DNA of 64,000 nt. It comes from Elysia crispata (Eukaryota > Mollusca > Gastropoda > Plakobranchidae). A program made the translations under genes and the position numbers. Positions 11,151 through 23,404 of the stretch are shown piece by piece. The number at the start of each line of letters is the position of its first letter. Within the stretch, counting starts at the first letter, position 1. The notes beneath the pieces were generated by a model. The model saw nothing but the letters and a program-made list of their open reading frames with translations, did not search any database and was not told where the DNA came from. The DNA is taken from positions 348,501 through 412,500 of the forward strand of contig JAWDGP010003957.1 in assembly GCA_033675545.1 (NCBI GenBank). The letters run 5' to 3'.

Positions 11151-12415
11151 CATGAAGTCAATCAACCTACGGAGATGTTCTCCGACGTGAATCAAGACAC
11201 TTTTTACGTTGGAGCGGTTCACAAAACCAGCGAGGATGTAAAACCAGTCCACAAGCATAATCAAGAAAATGAATGGACAGTGTTTATGAATAGCAGAGGT
11301 CAGACAGTAAAAGCCAAAATAGACACAGGAGCACAGGCAAATGTTATGTCCAAAAGAACGGCCAACGCAATAAATGCCAAAATAGAACCGAGCACAGCTA
11401 GACTCATAAGCTATTCAGGTGAACAAATACCTGTCGCCGGAGGAGTGAACCTTCCCTGCTTCTACAATAACACAAAACACAATATCAATTTCGTCATCAC
11501 ATCTACAGAACAAGCTCAGACGATCCTGGGACTCGAGACGTCAAGAAAGTTACAACTCATTCAAAGAGTCGAAGAAGTGAATGACGATGGTATTCCAGAC
11601 ATGAGCGACATTCTCGCCAAATTTTCGGACACCTTTGAAGATTTGGGATTTTTGCAAGATACACATCATATCATCATCGATGAGAGTGTCGATCCAGTGG
11701 TCAACCCATCGAGACGTGTACCACTAGGCCTCCGGTCAAAACTCAAAACAAAGTTGGATGCAATGGAAAAATAAAGTGTAATAACAAAAGTAGAGGAACC
11801 TACGGCATGGGTAAATCCCATGATCCTTGTACAAAAGCCAAATGGAGACATTCGGATATGCATTGATCCCCAGCAACTGAACTAGGCTATAAAGAGGGAA
11901 CATTTCCAGCTGCCAACCCTAGAAGAGCTGACCATGGAAATGAAAGGGGCACGCTTCTTCACCAAGTTGGATACCTCCAGTGGATTCTGGCAGATTCCTC
12001 TCGACGAGCCAAGTTCCAAATTGTGCACGTTCGCAACCCCATTTGGAAGGTTTAGGTTTCAAAGACTTCCGTTTGGAATCAAATCAGCTCCAGAGGTGTT
12101 TCAAAAGATCATCCACAGACACTTTGGTGACCAACCAGGAATTGTCAATTATGAAGACGACATATGTGTCTGGAGTAGCACCCTGGAAGAGCATAAAGTG
12201 AGGCTCCGAATAGTTCTCCAACGAGCTCAAGAATGCGAGCTGAAGTTCAACAAGGCTAAATGCGACTTTGCCAAACCAACTCTTCAATATCTGGGACACA
12301 TCCTGTCCCCTGATGACCTAAAAGTAGACGGCTCTAAAGTCTCGGCGATCACGAATATGCCGAGCCCGCAAAACAAAAAGGATCTGATGAGATTTTTGGG
12401 TATGGTATCTGACAA
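11151..12415 (+). pseudogene. Protease and reverse transcriptase of element 2
   Basis: The frame is shared with gag. The aspartic protease active site is IDTGAQANVMS near 11320-11352. The reverse transcriptase follows, with WVNPMILVQKPNG, ICIDPQQLN, FTKLDTSSGFWQIPL, FGRFRFQRLPFGIKSAPEVF and the catalytic YEDDI (Gypsy elements more often have a hydrophobic residue before the two Asp). In-frame stops at 11772-11774 and 11883-11885 break the reading frame. A small deletion near 12410 shifts the frame between GMV and the following KFIPN-type segment. Confidence 0.9.
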
Positions 12416-12935
12416 AGTTTATCCCAAACATGTCAGAAGCAACTGGACCTCTTCGCGAATTGCTGGCGAAAGACAGTGAATGGCAATGGCTTCCAAACCA
12501 TGAAGAGGCCATCATGAAAATTAAGGACGTGCTTTCAAACACACCAGTACTGGCCTACTTTGATGTAGACAAGCCGATAACAGTGACTGCTGATGCGTCT
12601 AAAAATGGACTTGGAGCTGCACTTCTCCAAGATGACAAACCTATTGCATATGCCTCACGGAGTCTATCAAAAGCCGAGCAGCGATATGCAATGATAGAAA
12701 AAGAAACATTGGCAATCGTTTTCGCAATGGAAAGATTCCACCAATATGTCTACGACCAACCAGTGAGGGTTGAAACAGACCATAAACCCCTTGTTGCAAT
12801 ACAACATAAGCCGTTCAATAACTGTCCGGCGCGATCCAAAGATTTCTACTGCGCCTACAAAACTACGATTATGAGATCCACTACAAAAAGGGCAAGGATC
12901 AGATACTTTCGGATACTCTGTCTAGAGCAGTAGAG
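12416..12935 (+). pseudogene. RNase H domain of element 2
   Basis: In a different frame from the preceding RT. It contains MSEATGPLRELL, then TVTADASKNGLGAALLQ (catalytic Asp), PIAYASRSLSKAEQRYA, the IEKETLAIVFAMERFHQYVY helix and ETDHKPL, all standard Gypsy RNase H signatures. A frameshift near 12832 moves the downstream YKKGKDQILSDTLSRA region back to the gag-pol frame. Confidence 0.9.
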
Positions 12936-14378
12936 AAAGAGAATCATGGACAAATCAAGACTGAAATACCACAAGAAGAAATCTCATCTATGGTTATACT
13001 CGTTGACAACATGACTGAGCTTTCAGACGAGGATCCTCTGGTGCAAGAAATCCTTGAGAAACAAAAAACAGATGATAAGTGCACCCTATTGAGAAAAATG
13101 CTCTCCGAAGGCTAGCCCCATACAATTAAATCAACGCCAGAAGCAGGAAGACCGTACTGGACCTTCAAAGAAGAAGTCGTCCAAAATGATAATGGTTTAC
13201 TGATGAAAGGGTCTCAAATCATAATACCCAAAGCTTTACGAAGAGACATGCTCAAAAGAATACACGAGGGCCATCTCGGAATGCAAATGGCAAAACAAAG
13301 GGCCAGAGAATCTGTCTACTGGCCAAAGATGAACCAGCAGATCGACTGCGCAATACAGTCTTGTTCCACGTGCCAAAAACACAGGAATTCCCAATCCAAG
13401 GAAACACTGATGTGCCACTCCGTACCAGAAAATCCTTTTGATAAAATTGGGGCAGACTTGTTTTCATTCGGAAATCAGACTTATCTGCTGATGGTGGATT
13501 ACACTACCAAGTACTTTGAGTGTAATCTGTTGAGGGAGACTACAAGCGCTAGCGCCATCACCTCCATGAAGTCAGTTTTTTCCAGAAATGGTATACCTAG
13601 AGTCCTGATGACAGACAACGGACCTCAGTTTGTTTCAAGAGACTTCCGAAAATTCGCGTCGGCATGGGAAATTCGACACATCACCTCTAGCCCACTGTAC
13701 CCTCAGTCTAACGGGATGGTAGAGCGGACAGTGCAAACAGTCAAGAATCTTTTGAAGAAAGCTAAAGAAAACGGCGATGACCCATACCTGGCAATTCTGA
13801 ACTTCAGAACTACTCCAAAGCAATTGGAAAGATCTCCTGCGGAACTGCTGATGGGTAGAAAACTAAGAACTCTGTTACCCACGGTGTACAACAAGATCGT
13901 TCGCCCAACGTCAGTGACACACGCCCACCAGCAGAAACAAGCTTCGTACTACAACAACCACACCAAAGATCTGAAACAGCTGCAACAACTCCAGTTCGTT
14001 CATTACAGAAACCAGCGTACATGGGAACCAGCACAAGTTCTGCAACGGCTAGGTGCTAGGTCGTATCTGATAAAAACGAAAAATGGCACCTATCGGCGCA
14101 ACCGCAGAGACCTCCGCGAAACAACAGAGACGTTTGACCTATCTCGTCCTGATCCATTCGAGTTTGACGTCCAACTTCCTCAAAGCGCCACGCCATCAAC
14201 GACGTATGCAACACTATCAACACAGACTGAGTCTCAGAACTCGTCTGACCAACAGGCTGAAACCACCGAATCAGCCCACGTGACCGAACCACCAGTCACA
14301 AATGAAACCCATAATACCACAATGCAATGCACTAGAAGTGACAGAGTTGTGAAACCTCCTCAAAAACTAACACTGTAG
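12936..14378 (+). pseudogene. Integrase of element 2
   Basis: After a linker interrupted by TAG at 13113-13115, an open frame from 13203 to 14378 (391 residues) encodes integrase. It has the HHCC zinc domain (H and H in IHEGHLG, CSTCQKH), the catalytic core with Asp in GADLFSF, Asp in LMTDNGPQF and Glu in QSNGMVERTVQTVKN, then a basic C-terminal domain (GARSYLIKTKNGTYRRNRRDL) and a Thr/Gln-rich tail. The catalytic triad is intact. Integrase inserts the cDNA into chromosomes. Confidence 0.93.
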
Positions 14379-14706
14379 AAAAAGCAGAGCCTATAAGTTA
14401 AATCTGTGAGTAGCAACTCTTGCCAACAAATGCATACACGCATGGTAGTCGCATTAAATGTACACTAATAGTTAAAGCCCATATGGCTAAAAAGAAGACA
14501 AAGTCTTCTCTCACTTTTCGAATTTTGAACTTAGAGAACTGGAAACACACTTTCGGACGTCTACAAGTTTTTTTGGCAGAGAAGATGCAAGTCAATAAGA
14601 CCTTACAAAAATATTTTCATTTCAATTCAATTACATGTACAAATTGTCATTTGATCAGACCTTATAAGTTAAAACATCAAAATAAAAATCCACCTAGAAA
14701 GGGGGA
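14379..14706 (+). other. 3' untranslated region and polypurine tract of element 2
   Basis: Non-coding interval between the integrase stop and the 3' LTR. It ends in the purine run AGAAAGGGGGA at 14696-14706, directly against the LTR, as expected for the plus-strand priming tract. Confidence 0.8.
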
Positions 14707-14878
14707 TGTCATATAATGTCCATCTCACTATCGATACTTCTGTAAAGCCTACATTTATGTAATCGCAACGCTTATATAACAGTTGATATTAAACATGGCT
14801 ACCAGCAAGTCGAATCTTACTCGTTGACTACATTCTGTGCCTATTCACACATGTCTATTGTAACCTAATGACATAACA
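14707..14878 (+). repeat. 3' LTR of element 2, 172 bp
   Basis: Starts TGTCATATAATGTCC and ends GACATAACA. Compared with the 5' LTR it has an extra GCTTATATAAC after GTAATCGCAAC, plus several substitutions, so the insertion is not recent. Confidence 0.92.
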
Positions 14879-15444
14879 GCATGTACTAAGTTTTGCCAGC
14901 ATTATTCAGGCTTTGTCTAGAACCTAGATCGCCTACCTATTCAGGTAATGCTCTCGCTAAGGACATGTAGATCTAGTCCTCTCAAAGGAATTAAATTGCG
15001 TCCGCTAAGCACTGGAATGCGCTGATCTATTGAAAATTTCCGAAGTTGATGAATTGAACAGCGTTATTTCAATAAACTTAATTTCTGTTTATAGATGTTT
15101 TCTTTCCAGAGAGAGTGAAATGCAAGGGATTTAAGTAATAGCTGGTGGCCTCTTTTGATTTTGGTGTCATCTGTCCTCCGCATCAAATTAAAGATTGAAA
15201 TGTTTAAAATAGTAGTAGGACAACATGCAAATCAAAGCACAAGACAAATATATTGCCTTTCATACGCTTTACTCAATTCTGGTCAATGACAAGAAATACT
15301 CAACATGGATTATATTTTTTTTCATCCTACATTTATATTAGGCATATGATCTACTAATCTGGACCCAGATTCAGTACTTCAAACTTGACGAGACAAGTGT
15401 TTTAATTTGTCCTGTCATAAAGGCAATGCATGTCTTTTAAATAA
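14879..15444. other. Intergenic DNA
   Basis: AT-rich sequence after the right target duplication of element 2. No gene or repeat recognised. Confidence 0.5.
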
Positions 15445-15915
15445 ATAAGGAAGTGAAAAAATTGCATCCAATATTCCTCCCCGCTCCCTCCTCCCTCCTC
15501 TCACTTCATATAATACAATTTTACAACTTTATCCTACCATAAAAGAATCTTCAATATTTGTTTGTTTGTTTGTTTTGTTTGTTTTGTTTTTTTTAGCGGG
15601 GAATTTTGAAATTTATAAAATGCTACTCTTTATTTTTTCCAAGACAACAGCTAATCAGATTGAAATGAAAAAAAAAAAAAATAAGAAGGAGATCAATTGA
15701 AAAAAAAAATAGGGAAGCGAAAAAATTGCATCCAATATTCCTCCCCGCTCCCTCCTTTCACTTCATATAATACAACTTTAGAACGTTATCCTACTATAAA
15801 AGAATGTTTAATTTTGGTTTTTTTGTTTTTTTTTTAGCGCAGAAATTTTGAAATTTTAAAATGCTTCTCATTATTTTTACTAAGACAACAGCTAATCAAA
15901 TTGAAATGAAAATGT
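15445..15915. repeat. Two-copy tandem duplication, period about 264 bp
   Basis: The landmark GAAAAAATTGCATCCAATAT occurs at about 15455 and 15719. Each copy continues with CCTCCCCGCTCCCTCC, CACTTCATATAATACAA, a TTTG-rich run and AAGACAACAGCTAATCA. The copies differ by substitutions and by the length of the T-rich run. Non-coding. Confidence 0.85.
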
Positions 15916-16099
15916 GCCGGTGAACCAAAAAGAACTCGGAAGAATGGTTTTGCTCTGCCTGAGTATAAAAAAGTTTATTCCTAGTTCCTGTTCTGATAGA
16001 CTGTTTAAGTTGTATTAAAATTCTTCTTTGTATTAGAGATCCACATAAATTCACTCCTCATCTTTGTTCACTCCGCCTTATCTTAAAGATGAAACAAAA

Positions 16100-16485
16100 A
16101 CATCTTACTTTCGCTGTTATTTGGTCCGCCCCGATCGCCCCCAGTATGCCGAGTCCTAGGTCTTACTGAGAACAGGGCGTAACCACAGTCCTCTGAAATA
16201 TCCAGTCGGCCATTGTGTAACGCGTGGGCTGAATAGCCCCACTGTCCATAAAAGGTTGTCCAACTTCCGCCTGACACTAGTGACAGTAGAATCTGGACAT
16301 CTGAAAACACGGTGTCTCGTTACCGACTTCCCGGCGTGTGGAAGCAGACTGAGACGGCTAAGCTGCCGCCTAGGCGCCCCAGCACAGACCTCGAGCTTAC
16401 ACCGCCACGGCCGATAGCCACCGGCTTATATACTGTACTTAGGCGACTTAAAAAAAGCATTACCGCAACACCTAAGCGCGCTGAC
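16100..16485. other. GC-rich block of unknown nature
   Basis: About 390 bp of clearly higher GC and CpG content than its surroundings (GGTCCGCCCCGATCGCCCCC, CGCCTAGGCGCCCC, CACCGCCACGGCC). The longest plus-strand frame here (16312-16518) has no recognisable domain. It could be a first exon or promoter of an unseen gene, or a GC-rich SINE or MITE. No splice-bounded exon could be tied to a neighbour. Confidence 0.35.
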
Positions 16486-18420
16486 TTTCTTATGATTGCA
16501 CTGAAAAAACTACAATAGTACAATGGCTAAGTTTAACTTCAAAGTGCTTTGTTAAAAAAAAGAAAAAAAAAAAAAAAACCAAAACAAAACAAAATAAAAC
16601 AACAAAAACAAAGCCTAATTATAAGAATGCACGAAGGACAAAAAGCCTTTATAGGTGAATGTAAAGTAGTTAGATGTATTGGTACTAATAACATAAGATC
16701 GAGTTTTAAGCCAAGTTGTAAGTTTGAGGGACAACATGAAAACAAAACAAAAAGAAATATTAAGAGAATAAGAGTTTCCAACAACAAAATGAAGCGATTA
16801 CATGCAATAATATTTTGAATGATTATCATAGTTCGAGATTAAGATTGGAGAAAGTAACAAAGAGACAAATACTGACATTGTTGAAAGAAATTAAAATACG
16901 ACTAAGATTTAGAAGGAAACACGGAGCCTATCTTTTAAAGTTTTTTCCCATTTTGCCAACAAAGCTCTGCATTTTATTTCTTTTATCAAAGTCCACCGAA
17001 AACGGAATAGGATAAGTTTGTTCCATTTTTTCCTCTCCGTTGATTTTCTCATCAAGATTATTCGTTGGTGCAATAATTTTTCCTGCTTTCAGGAGGCGCA
17101 TTTTGAGGATCGTTGATAAAATTGTGTTGATGAGGACGAAGATATGATTTTATTCATCAACTTGGGACTGGGCATGATGAGATGGAAAGCTTTTTCACGT
17201 GTTCTAAGCACCTCAACAACCTCGTGTTATATTACCTTTTTAGCTACCCCCTAACCCCTTTGTTCTTCTTATTTAAGAACTTGAAATGGGGCTCCTTGCA
17301 GTGGTTCTGGTAAAGGGCTGTGATTCGAAGCGCATTTAATGATTGCCTCTACTCTGGGACATATAAATCCTGATGTTTAGGTGCAAAACAAAGCCTGCCA
17401 ATCAGTGTCATGCAGAAAAGAAGAAGAAGAGAAGGAGGACAAAGTAGACGAAAAATAATTGGGCATGATTCTTCTCGCTAAAATCTCTTGAAAAGGCGAT
17501 GCGACTTTATAATTCTAGAAAGAATTAGAATGTCCAGAAATCCAATGGAATTTTTTAAACTATGGATTGTAAAAAACAATAATTAAAAAACTACACAGAA
17601 ACATATAATTCATTTTTTTAATAGTAGAAAGTATCTACATCAGAGTTAATTTCTATAACCTCACAATCAGCTATCATGGCCATCACGAACTCTTATTCAA
17701 TTACACGTAGTACAGTTGTAGGCAATAATAACAAGTACATGTATTTACTGTTACGTTAATATTAACACAATAGAAATTTTAATTACAAGCACGATTGCCC
17801 GTTAAAACGAATAGGTAGGGAAGAAGTCAACATAGAAGAAGTACAAACATCACAAAAATAACATACTTATATTCTTCAGAGCCATACACCTGGATTAATG
17901 AAAAGCAAAATTGATAGCTTCCACAGGTTGGAAAGACTACCACCACAATAAAAAACTTAAAAGCAAATTTTACAACCATAAGAGTTTTTATGCTCCACAG
18001 CCAGTCATAATAGTAATACAGTTTTTAAATTATTACATAGATCTTTGAGACATTGTAATTCTCATGAATTGTTTAATTAAATAAAAGGATGATGCCACCA
18101 AATCAAAAGAATTCGATTGATTACAAAGAGAACAGCGCTGGCGGGTGGTAGGGGCTTTAGAAAGTAGAGCGCTCAGCCGGAACGATGGGTAGCATCATTG
18201 TGTTCTCGCGCGCAAGTCATGGAAACAGTGTGATATCTAGTGCTAATATTAGAACATATTTCGCTCTATGCAGTCACCCAAGCACCAGGAACGAAGGAAG
18301 GTAACTCTCGTTGAAAATGTTTTTTTTTTTTTTTTTTTACAATTCAACATATTGATTTTCGACACTTCCGCTGTAATCATAACAAAGCGGAAGATCAGCA
18401 ATCTACACCAATGCAAATAA

Positions 18421-18450
18421 TCTAGATCTAGATCTAGATTTAGATCTCGA
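18421..18450. repeat. CTAGAT hexamer run
   Basis: TCTAGATCTAGATCTAGATT and following bases form several overlapping TCTAGA/AGATCT palindromes. Shorter runs of the same word recur across the window (for example near 6530, 6640, 18620 and 38694). Confidence 0.8.
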
Positions 18451-18704
18451 GGATCAGCTTATGCATTATGCTTTCTTCTGAATGTGCTTATCAAAATTCA
18501 AGCGGCCCATATGATTCTGGCCGAAGAAAGCTTAGTTTTAAAGAAAGGCGCACGCTATGTGAGTAAGAAACTTAACAGATCTATATATCGTACTCTAATA
18601 AAGTTGTGAATGTCTAGAGTAGATCTAGATCTAGAATCGGTAAATCTATCTGGATCTATCTCTACCCTCTAATCAAACAGAATCCTGATCTAATCTAGAT
18701 ACTG

Positions 18705-18790
18705 AATACTAATACAGTGGAAAGGAGCAGTAATAGCAATAGAAGTAATGATACTCCAGAAGTGAAATAGTGGCCTGGGAGTAGATGTGC
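18705..18790 (+). repeat. Dispersed repeat, copy A
   Basis: Shares ACTAATACAGTGGAAAG, GCAGTAATAGCAATAGAAGTAA, a CCAGAAGTGAAAT block, GTGGCCT and GAGTAGA with 28745-28840. The LTR of element 3 begins two bases after this match ends, so element 3 appears to have inserted into this repeat. Confidence 0.6.
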
Positions 18791-18792
18791 AC

Positions 18793-18977
18793 TGTTATGT
18801 AATGTAGGCTAATTATGTAACAACTTTAACAAGAGCAAATGAAAACACGACCGAAGACTAGGATGTGATCAAATCAGAGAGCGATTTATTTTACATTCGC
18901 TAGCAGTCAGTCTTCACATAATACATACAGATAGTTTAGCCAATGTGCTCAAACATAGTTAACTACATACTATGACA
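18793..18977 (-). repeat. 3' LTR of element 3, about 185 bp
   Basis: Read on the minus strand it begins TGTCATAGTATG at 18977, contains AATAAA and ends CATTACATAACA at 18793. Directly before it on the minus strand is the purine run AAAGGGGAAT. Its terminal sequences resemble those of the element 2 LTRs (TGTCATA...ACATAACA). No 5' LTR partner lies in the window, so the boundaries rest on the polypurine tract and terminal motifs. Confidence 0.7.
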
Positions 18978-19559
18978 ATTCCCCTTTAATTGAAAGAAAA
19001 ACATTTCTTTTTAGTTTATATTTTAAAAATTTACTTTTTAATCTTTTATCATTTTAATTTTAACTTTATTATTTAGAAGAAAACGTTAAAGAGTCTCTTT
19101 TGTTAACATTATTGTATAATCATTATTTTTAATTATAATAGACAAAATGATCTTTCACTGTTTTCATGATATTACTCAAGTGTAGCGTTTGAGATAAAAA
19201 ATTAAAATGTATGAGCCTTAGTATCTTGATAAATTGTTTTACATGTACCATTATTTCAATGTATAATATCCATTCATTCTTTTTTACGAGAAAAGATTAT
19301 AATATGGAAAGGAACTAATTCAAGTATTATTGAACTTTTTGTCTTAGAAGATAATTTCATATAATTAATATAAGGAAAGAAAAGGGATAAGTTGCAACAA
19401 CTGAATGCTTGCTTGCTTCTTCTTGTATGCTGTGGAAGAAATAGCGTGTTTTTGTTTCAAATTGCGTGCGTTGTGTGACCACAGCTGTAGTGTATGGTTG
19501 CAATTTTTCAATCAGGCATTATTATGGCCTTGTAGATTTTGTGATTGCATTCTAAAGAG
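18978..19559 (-). other. 3' untranslated part of element 3
   Basis: AT-rich interval between the end of the polymerase region and the 3' LTR on the minus strand. No coding content. The polypurine tract is at about 18978-18990. Confidence 0.5.
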
Positions 19560-22294
19560 TTAGTTTTGAAGGGGGTTTGATGCTGCGGCCACATTTTGTT
19601 TTGTAATGTGCGTTTTGTACTGTGGGAGTATCCCTACTTGTTTGAGTGTCAGCCATAGGTGTGCTAGCTGAACTGTGAGATTGCAGCAAGTCGTGGCTGG
19701 GGGGACTGCTGCTGTGCATGCTCTGAGTGAGTGAAGCCTTGTTTCGGTGATTGCTTGGCTTGAGCTTCTCACTGGGAGATTGTGTGAGATTGTGACTGCG
19801 ACTGTCATCTTGTGATGGTGTGAGGTGTGACTGTGATGATTTGTCATGTCTAATGAAGCGTGTGTTGTGCCTATATGCAGTTTGATTGTTGTCTGTGTCG
19901 ATCCAATAGGATCTTGTGTGGTGTTTGTCATCTATTTTGCCTTCGATCCACTTCTTCTTGATCTGGACTCTGACTTTGTCTCCTTTTCTAAAGTCCTGTG
20001 CGCTTGATTTAGCGTGCCGATCATAAAAAGTTTTTGTTTTTGTTGTCTCGCCATGAAGTCGTGTCTAGCCTTTGGTGGTATGGCAGGTTTCAATTTCATC
20101 TTCAAAGTTGGAATGTTGTTGCTCAGTCTTCTACTGAATAACAGTTGAGCTGGTGAGTATTTCGGTCCAGTGATTGGAGTGTTTCTGTATTGAAGAATGG
20201 CAATGTTTGGGTCTTCCGATTTCTTCATGGCGCTCTTTATGATAGCTACAAATCTCTCGACTTGCCCATTTGCTTGAGGATGGAGAGGACTTGTTGTCGA
20301 AATTTGAAAGTCCCATTCCTTGGCAAACTTTCGAAATTCTTGGCTGTTGAATGGCATGTTGTCAGCAATGACTTTGCATGGGATGCCATGTCGAGCAAGG
20401 ATTGTTTTGATAGCTGCTATAATTCCTTGTGCAGTCTTGGTGTTGAGCTTGGAGACCTCAGGGTACTTAGAGTAATAGTCAACACAAAGAAGGTAGTCAT
20501 GTCTTTTCAATGTGAACACGTCCAGGCCTACTGTGTTCCATGGCAGTGTTGGAACTTCGACAGGTAGAAGTGGTTCTTTTTGTTTGCTGTTTCTCAGTGT
20601 TTGACAAACAGAGCATCTGTTTATATAATCTTCAATATCTTTGTTGACTTTGGACCCAAAGATACTTTCCTTAGCCCTTTGTTTGCTCTTTTCAATTCCT
20701 GCATGAGAGGTATGAAGAATCTGGAGCATTTCTTTTCTCATGCTTTGTGGAATTAAGGTTTTGGTGCCTTTCAGAATTAGCTCACCGTGTACGGACAGTT
20801 CTTCACTGTTAGGGTAGAATTCATGGAGATTCTTTTTCAAGTTTTGTCGTTTTGCAGGAAAACCATTCAAGATTTGATTTCTGAGATCTTGCAGGTTGCT
20901 GTCCTTTGCCGTCTCTGCTTCGATTTGTCTCAGTTTGTATTCTTTGACATTCCAGCAGCTTTCGACTTGATTTACGAACAGATGAATATCCTTTTCTATT
21001 TGTTCATCTGACCGAGTTTTTTCTTTGAGGTAAGCTCTTGATAGCATGTCGCTGATGAACATCTGTTTCCCTTCTTTGTACTTCAATGTTATGTTGAATT
21101 TATGTAAGCGAATCAACATTCTCTGCAATCGCAGAGGTGATGAACAGATGGGCTTGTTCACGATTGCTTCAAGCGGTTTGTGGTCTGAGAGAACTGTGTC
21201 ATGTTGTCCATATGTCAGGTTTTCAAATCGTTCCAACCCAAAGACGACTGCAAGAAGTTCCTTCTCAATTTGCGCATATCTGGTTTCTGCTTCACTAAGG
21301 GATCTGGATGCATAGGCAATGGGTTTTTCATTTTGAGTCACCACTGCACCCAGTCCGGATTGTGAGCTGTCGCATTCCAGTGTGATCGCTTCATTAGGAT
21401 TGAAGTAGTCTAAAGTCTTCTCTGAAGTCAGAGCATTTTTAATTTCCACGAAGGCCCTTTCTTGTTCATGCTCCCAAGTGAACTGAACTTCTTTTTTCAG
21501 AAGCTTTCTGATGGGTTCTGATATGGTGGATAAATTGGGTATGAACTTCGCCATGTAATTTACCGTGGCTAGAAGCCTTTCAACTCCTTTTTTGTCTTCT
21601 GGCGGCGGCATTGCTGCGATGGCTTTAATTTTTTCTTGGTCCGGCTGGACTCCATTTTGGGTGAGTCTGTGCCCCAAGTAGGTTATTTCCTCTTTGTTGA
21701 ACTGACATTTTTTCTCATTCAGTGTCAGATTTATTGCGTAACATCTGTTAAGGACTTTTCTCAGACGTTCATCATGCTCTTTTGTGTTGGTTCCCCAAAC
21801 AAGAATGTCATCTATGTCTGTTTTCACTTCCTCTAGGTCTTGAAATGCCCCGTTTATTCTTTTGTGGAAGATTTCTTGAGCCGATGTGATGCCAAACGGC
21901 ATTCTGGTGAAGCAGTATCTTCCTTGTGGAGTGTGAATGTCGTCAAGAGTTGACTCTCCTCTTCCAGAGGTATTTGCCAATAACCAGAGTTGGCATCAAG
22001 TTTAGAAAACACCTTTGCTCCAGTCAATCTCGTAGTGATTTCCTCAATTGTTGGAAGAGGGTGGTGCTCTCTTGTATGGCCTTATTTAGGTTCCTCGGGT
22101 CAAGGCATATTCTTATGTCATTGGAATCATGCTTCTTGACTATGACCAATGAGTTGACCCATTCCGTAGGAACATGTACTTTCTTTATGACCCCTTTCTG
22201 TTCCATGTCTTTTAGTTTGTCCTTCAGTTTTTGTTGCAGAGCGACTGGAATTTTTCTTGGTGGACATATTACTGGTCTTATATATCATGGTTGA
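19560..22294 (-). pseudogene. Pol (RT, RNase H, integrase) of element 3
   Basis: The longest frame, 21980-19932 (682 residues), contains the RT core (FTRMPFGITSAQEIFHKR and the catalytic DIDDILVWG), RNase H (ITLECDSSQSGLGAVV, PIAYASRSLSEAETRYAQ, LSDHKPLEAIV) and integrase. Integrase has the zinc motif (LHTSHAG, CSVCQ), Asp in VGLDVFTL, Asp in VIADNMPFNS (usual DNG changed to DNM) and Glu in HPQANGQVERF. The N-terminal RT part is in other frames (22206-22024 carries TEWVNSLVIVKKHDSN and IRICLDPRNLNKAI). Frameshifts lie near 22278, 22060, 21955 and 20035. The C-terminal tail continues in another frame towards 19700. Confidence 0.92.
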
Positions 22295-23404
22295 CTTGAA
22301 TTTTGTAGGGTTTTTTCAGACATCCCAGTCCTTTGAAGACAGTTGGGTACTCTTTAGCTGTCACAGACATTATTTTGATGACTTCTAGTTTCTTGGCGGA
22401 GGCATAACCCAATATTGGTGTGAGGTGCTTTTCTTCTACCACGTAAAATTCATGATTTTGTCCATTCACAGTCAAGTCTGTTTTGCCCATTACTGTGATG
22501 GCTGTGCCCGTGTAGGTCTTTAATCTGGCTTTTGTCTCAAGCAATTCATATTGCTTGTCTTGCATGAGGGGATGAGGTATAATGTTCACCTGTGCCCCTG
22601 TGTCTACTTTGAAAGTGATGTTCACTCCTTCCACGTCTGCTTTGTAGAAGACTTCACTTCCATCTTTATTTTCATGTGTCACAGAGCCAATATTGAAGTC
22701 ATCTTCATTGTCTGAGTTGTCTGTACTTTGTGGTTGTGCAATATCATGCACTGCTTTTGTCCTGCACTGTGATGCAAAGTGGTTTTTCTTTTGACATTTT
22801 TTACATGTTTTACCCCAAGCAGGACATCTTTTTTGTTCATGCTTTGTCCCACATCTTTTACAGAGGAACTCTTTGCGTTTCGTCTGATATGCTTTCTTCG
22901 GATTTTCTCTTTGTGTTGTTTTCACAGCTTCTATTTTTGTCTCTTTCATCTCCGCTAGTTGTTGTTTAGCCTTTTCTTCTGCCCGTCCCAGCGCTATAGC
23001 CTTTTCTAGCGTGAGGTCACTGTCTCGTAGCATTCTCTCTTTCAGCTGTGCGCTGCGGATGCCACAGACAATCCTATCTCTTATGAGGCTGTCCTTGAGA
23101 TCTTTAAATTCGCACTCGGCACTGAGCCTTTTCAGTTCAGTAATAAACTGGTCGAAACTCTCGCCTTCTTATTGATGTTTGGTGAGGAATTGGTGCCTAT
23201 CATATATGAGATTTCGTTTTGGTGTGCAGTGTGCCTCAAATTTCTTGATAATCACGTGGATGTCGTCAGTGTCTTCCTCATCTGTAAAGGTAAATGTGTT
23301 GAAAAACTCTAGAGCATCTGGGCCTATGGTGTGTAGCAGGATTGCTTTCTGTTGCTTTTTCGGTTTTCTGTCCAGTTCTGCAGCTTTCAGATACAGTTGA
23401 AAAA
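22278..23404 (-). pseudogene. Gag C-terminal part and protease of element 3
   Basis: An open frame from 23033 to 22278 (251 residues) begins inside gag (LTLEKAIALGRAEEKAKQQ). It carries two zinc knuckles (CKRCGTKHEQKRC and CKKCQKKNHFASQC), an acidic linker and the protease site KVDTGAQVNIIP. Upstream in the same frame, capsid similarity continues to about 23404 but is cut by TAA at 23171-23169. The first residues of capsid are absent. The protease would process the polyprotein. Confidence 0.9.

Larger units (their letters stand above)
9862..14878 (+). mobile_element. Full-length degenerate Ty3/Gypsy retrotransposon (element 2)
   Basis: Near-identical direct terminal repeats flank gag, protease, reverse transcriptase, RNase H and integrase in that order, which defines the Ty3/Gypsy group. 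The flanking bases GCATA (9857-9861) and GCATG (14879-14883) are a probable 5-bp target duplication with one change. The gag-pol frame is continuous apart from stops at 10866, 11076, 11772, 11883 and 13113 and frameshifts near 12410 and 12832, so this copy cannot make its proteins. Confidence 0.93.
16486..18792. other. Intergenic DNA with simple repeats
   Basis: AT-rich DNA including A-rich tracts (16550-16620), a T20 run near 18320 and hexamer runs of TAGATC/TCTAGA type at 18421-18450, 18576-18660 and 18690. No coding exon supported. Positions 18705-18790 resemble 28745-28840, a dispersed repeat described separately. Confidence 0.5.

Noticed and set aside
11760..11890. In-frame stops as programmed readthrough sites in gag-pol of element 2
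   Set aside because: Five in-frame stops plus two frameshifts across the element indicate decay; no single conserved recoding context was visible.
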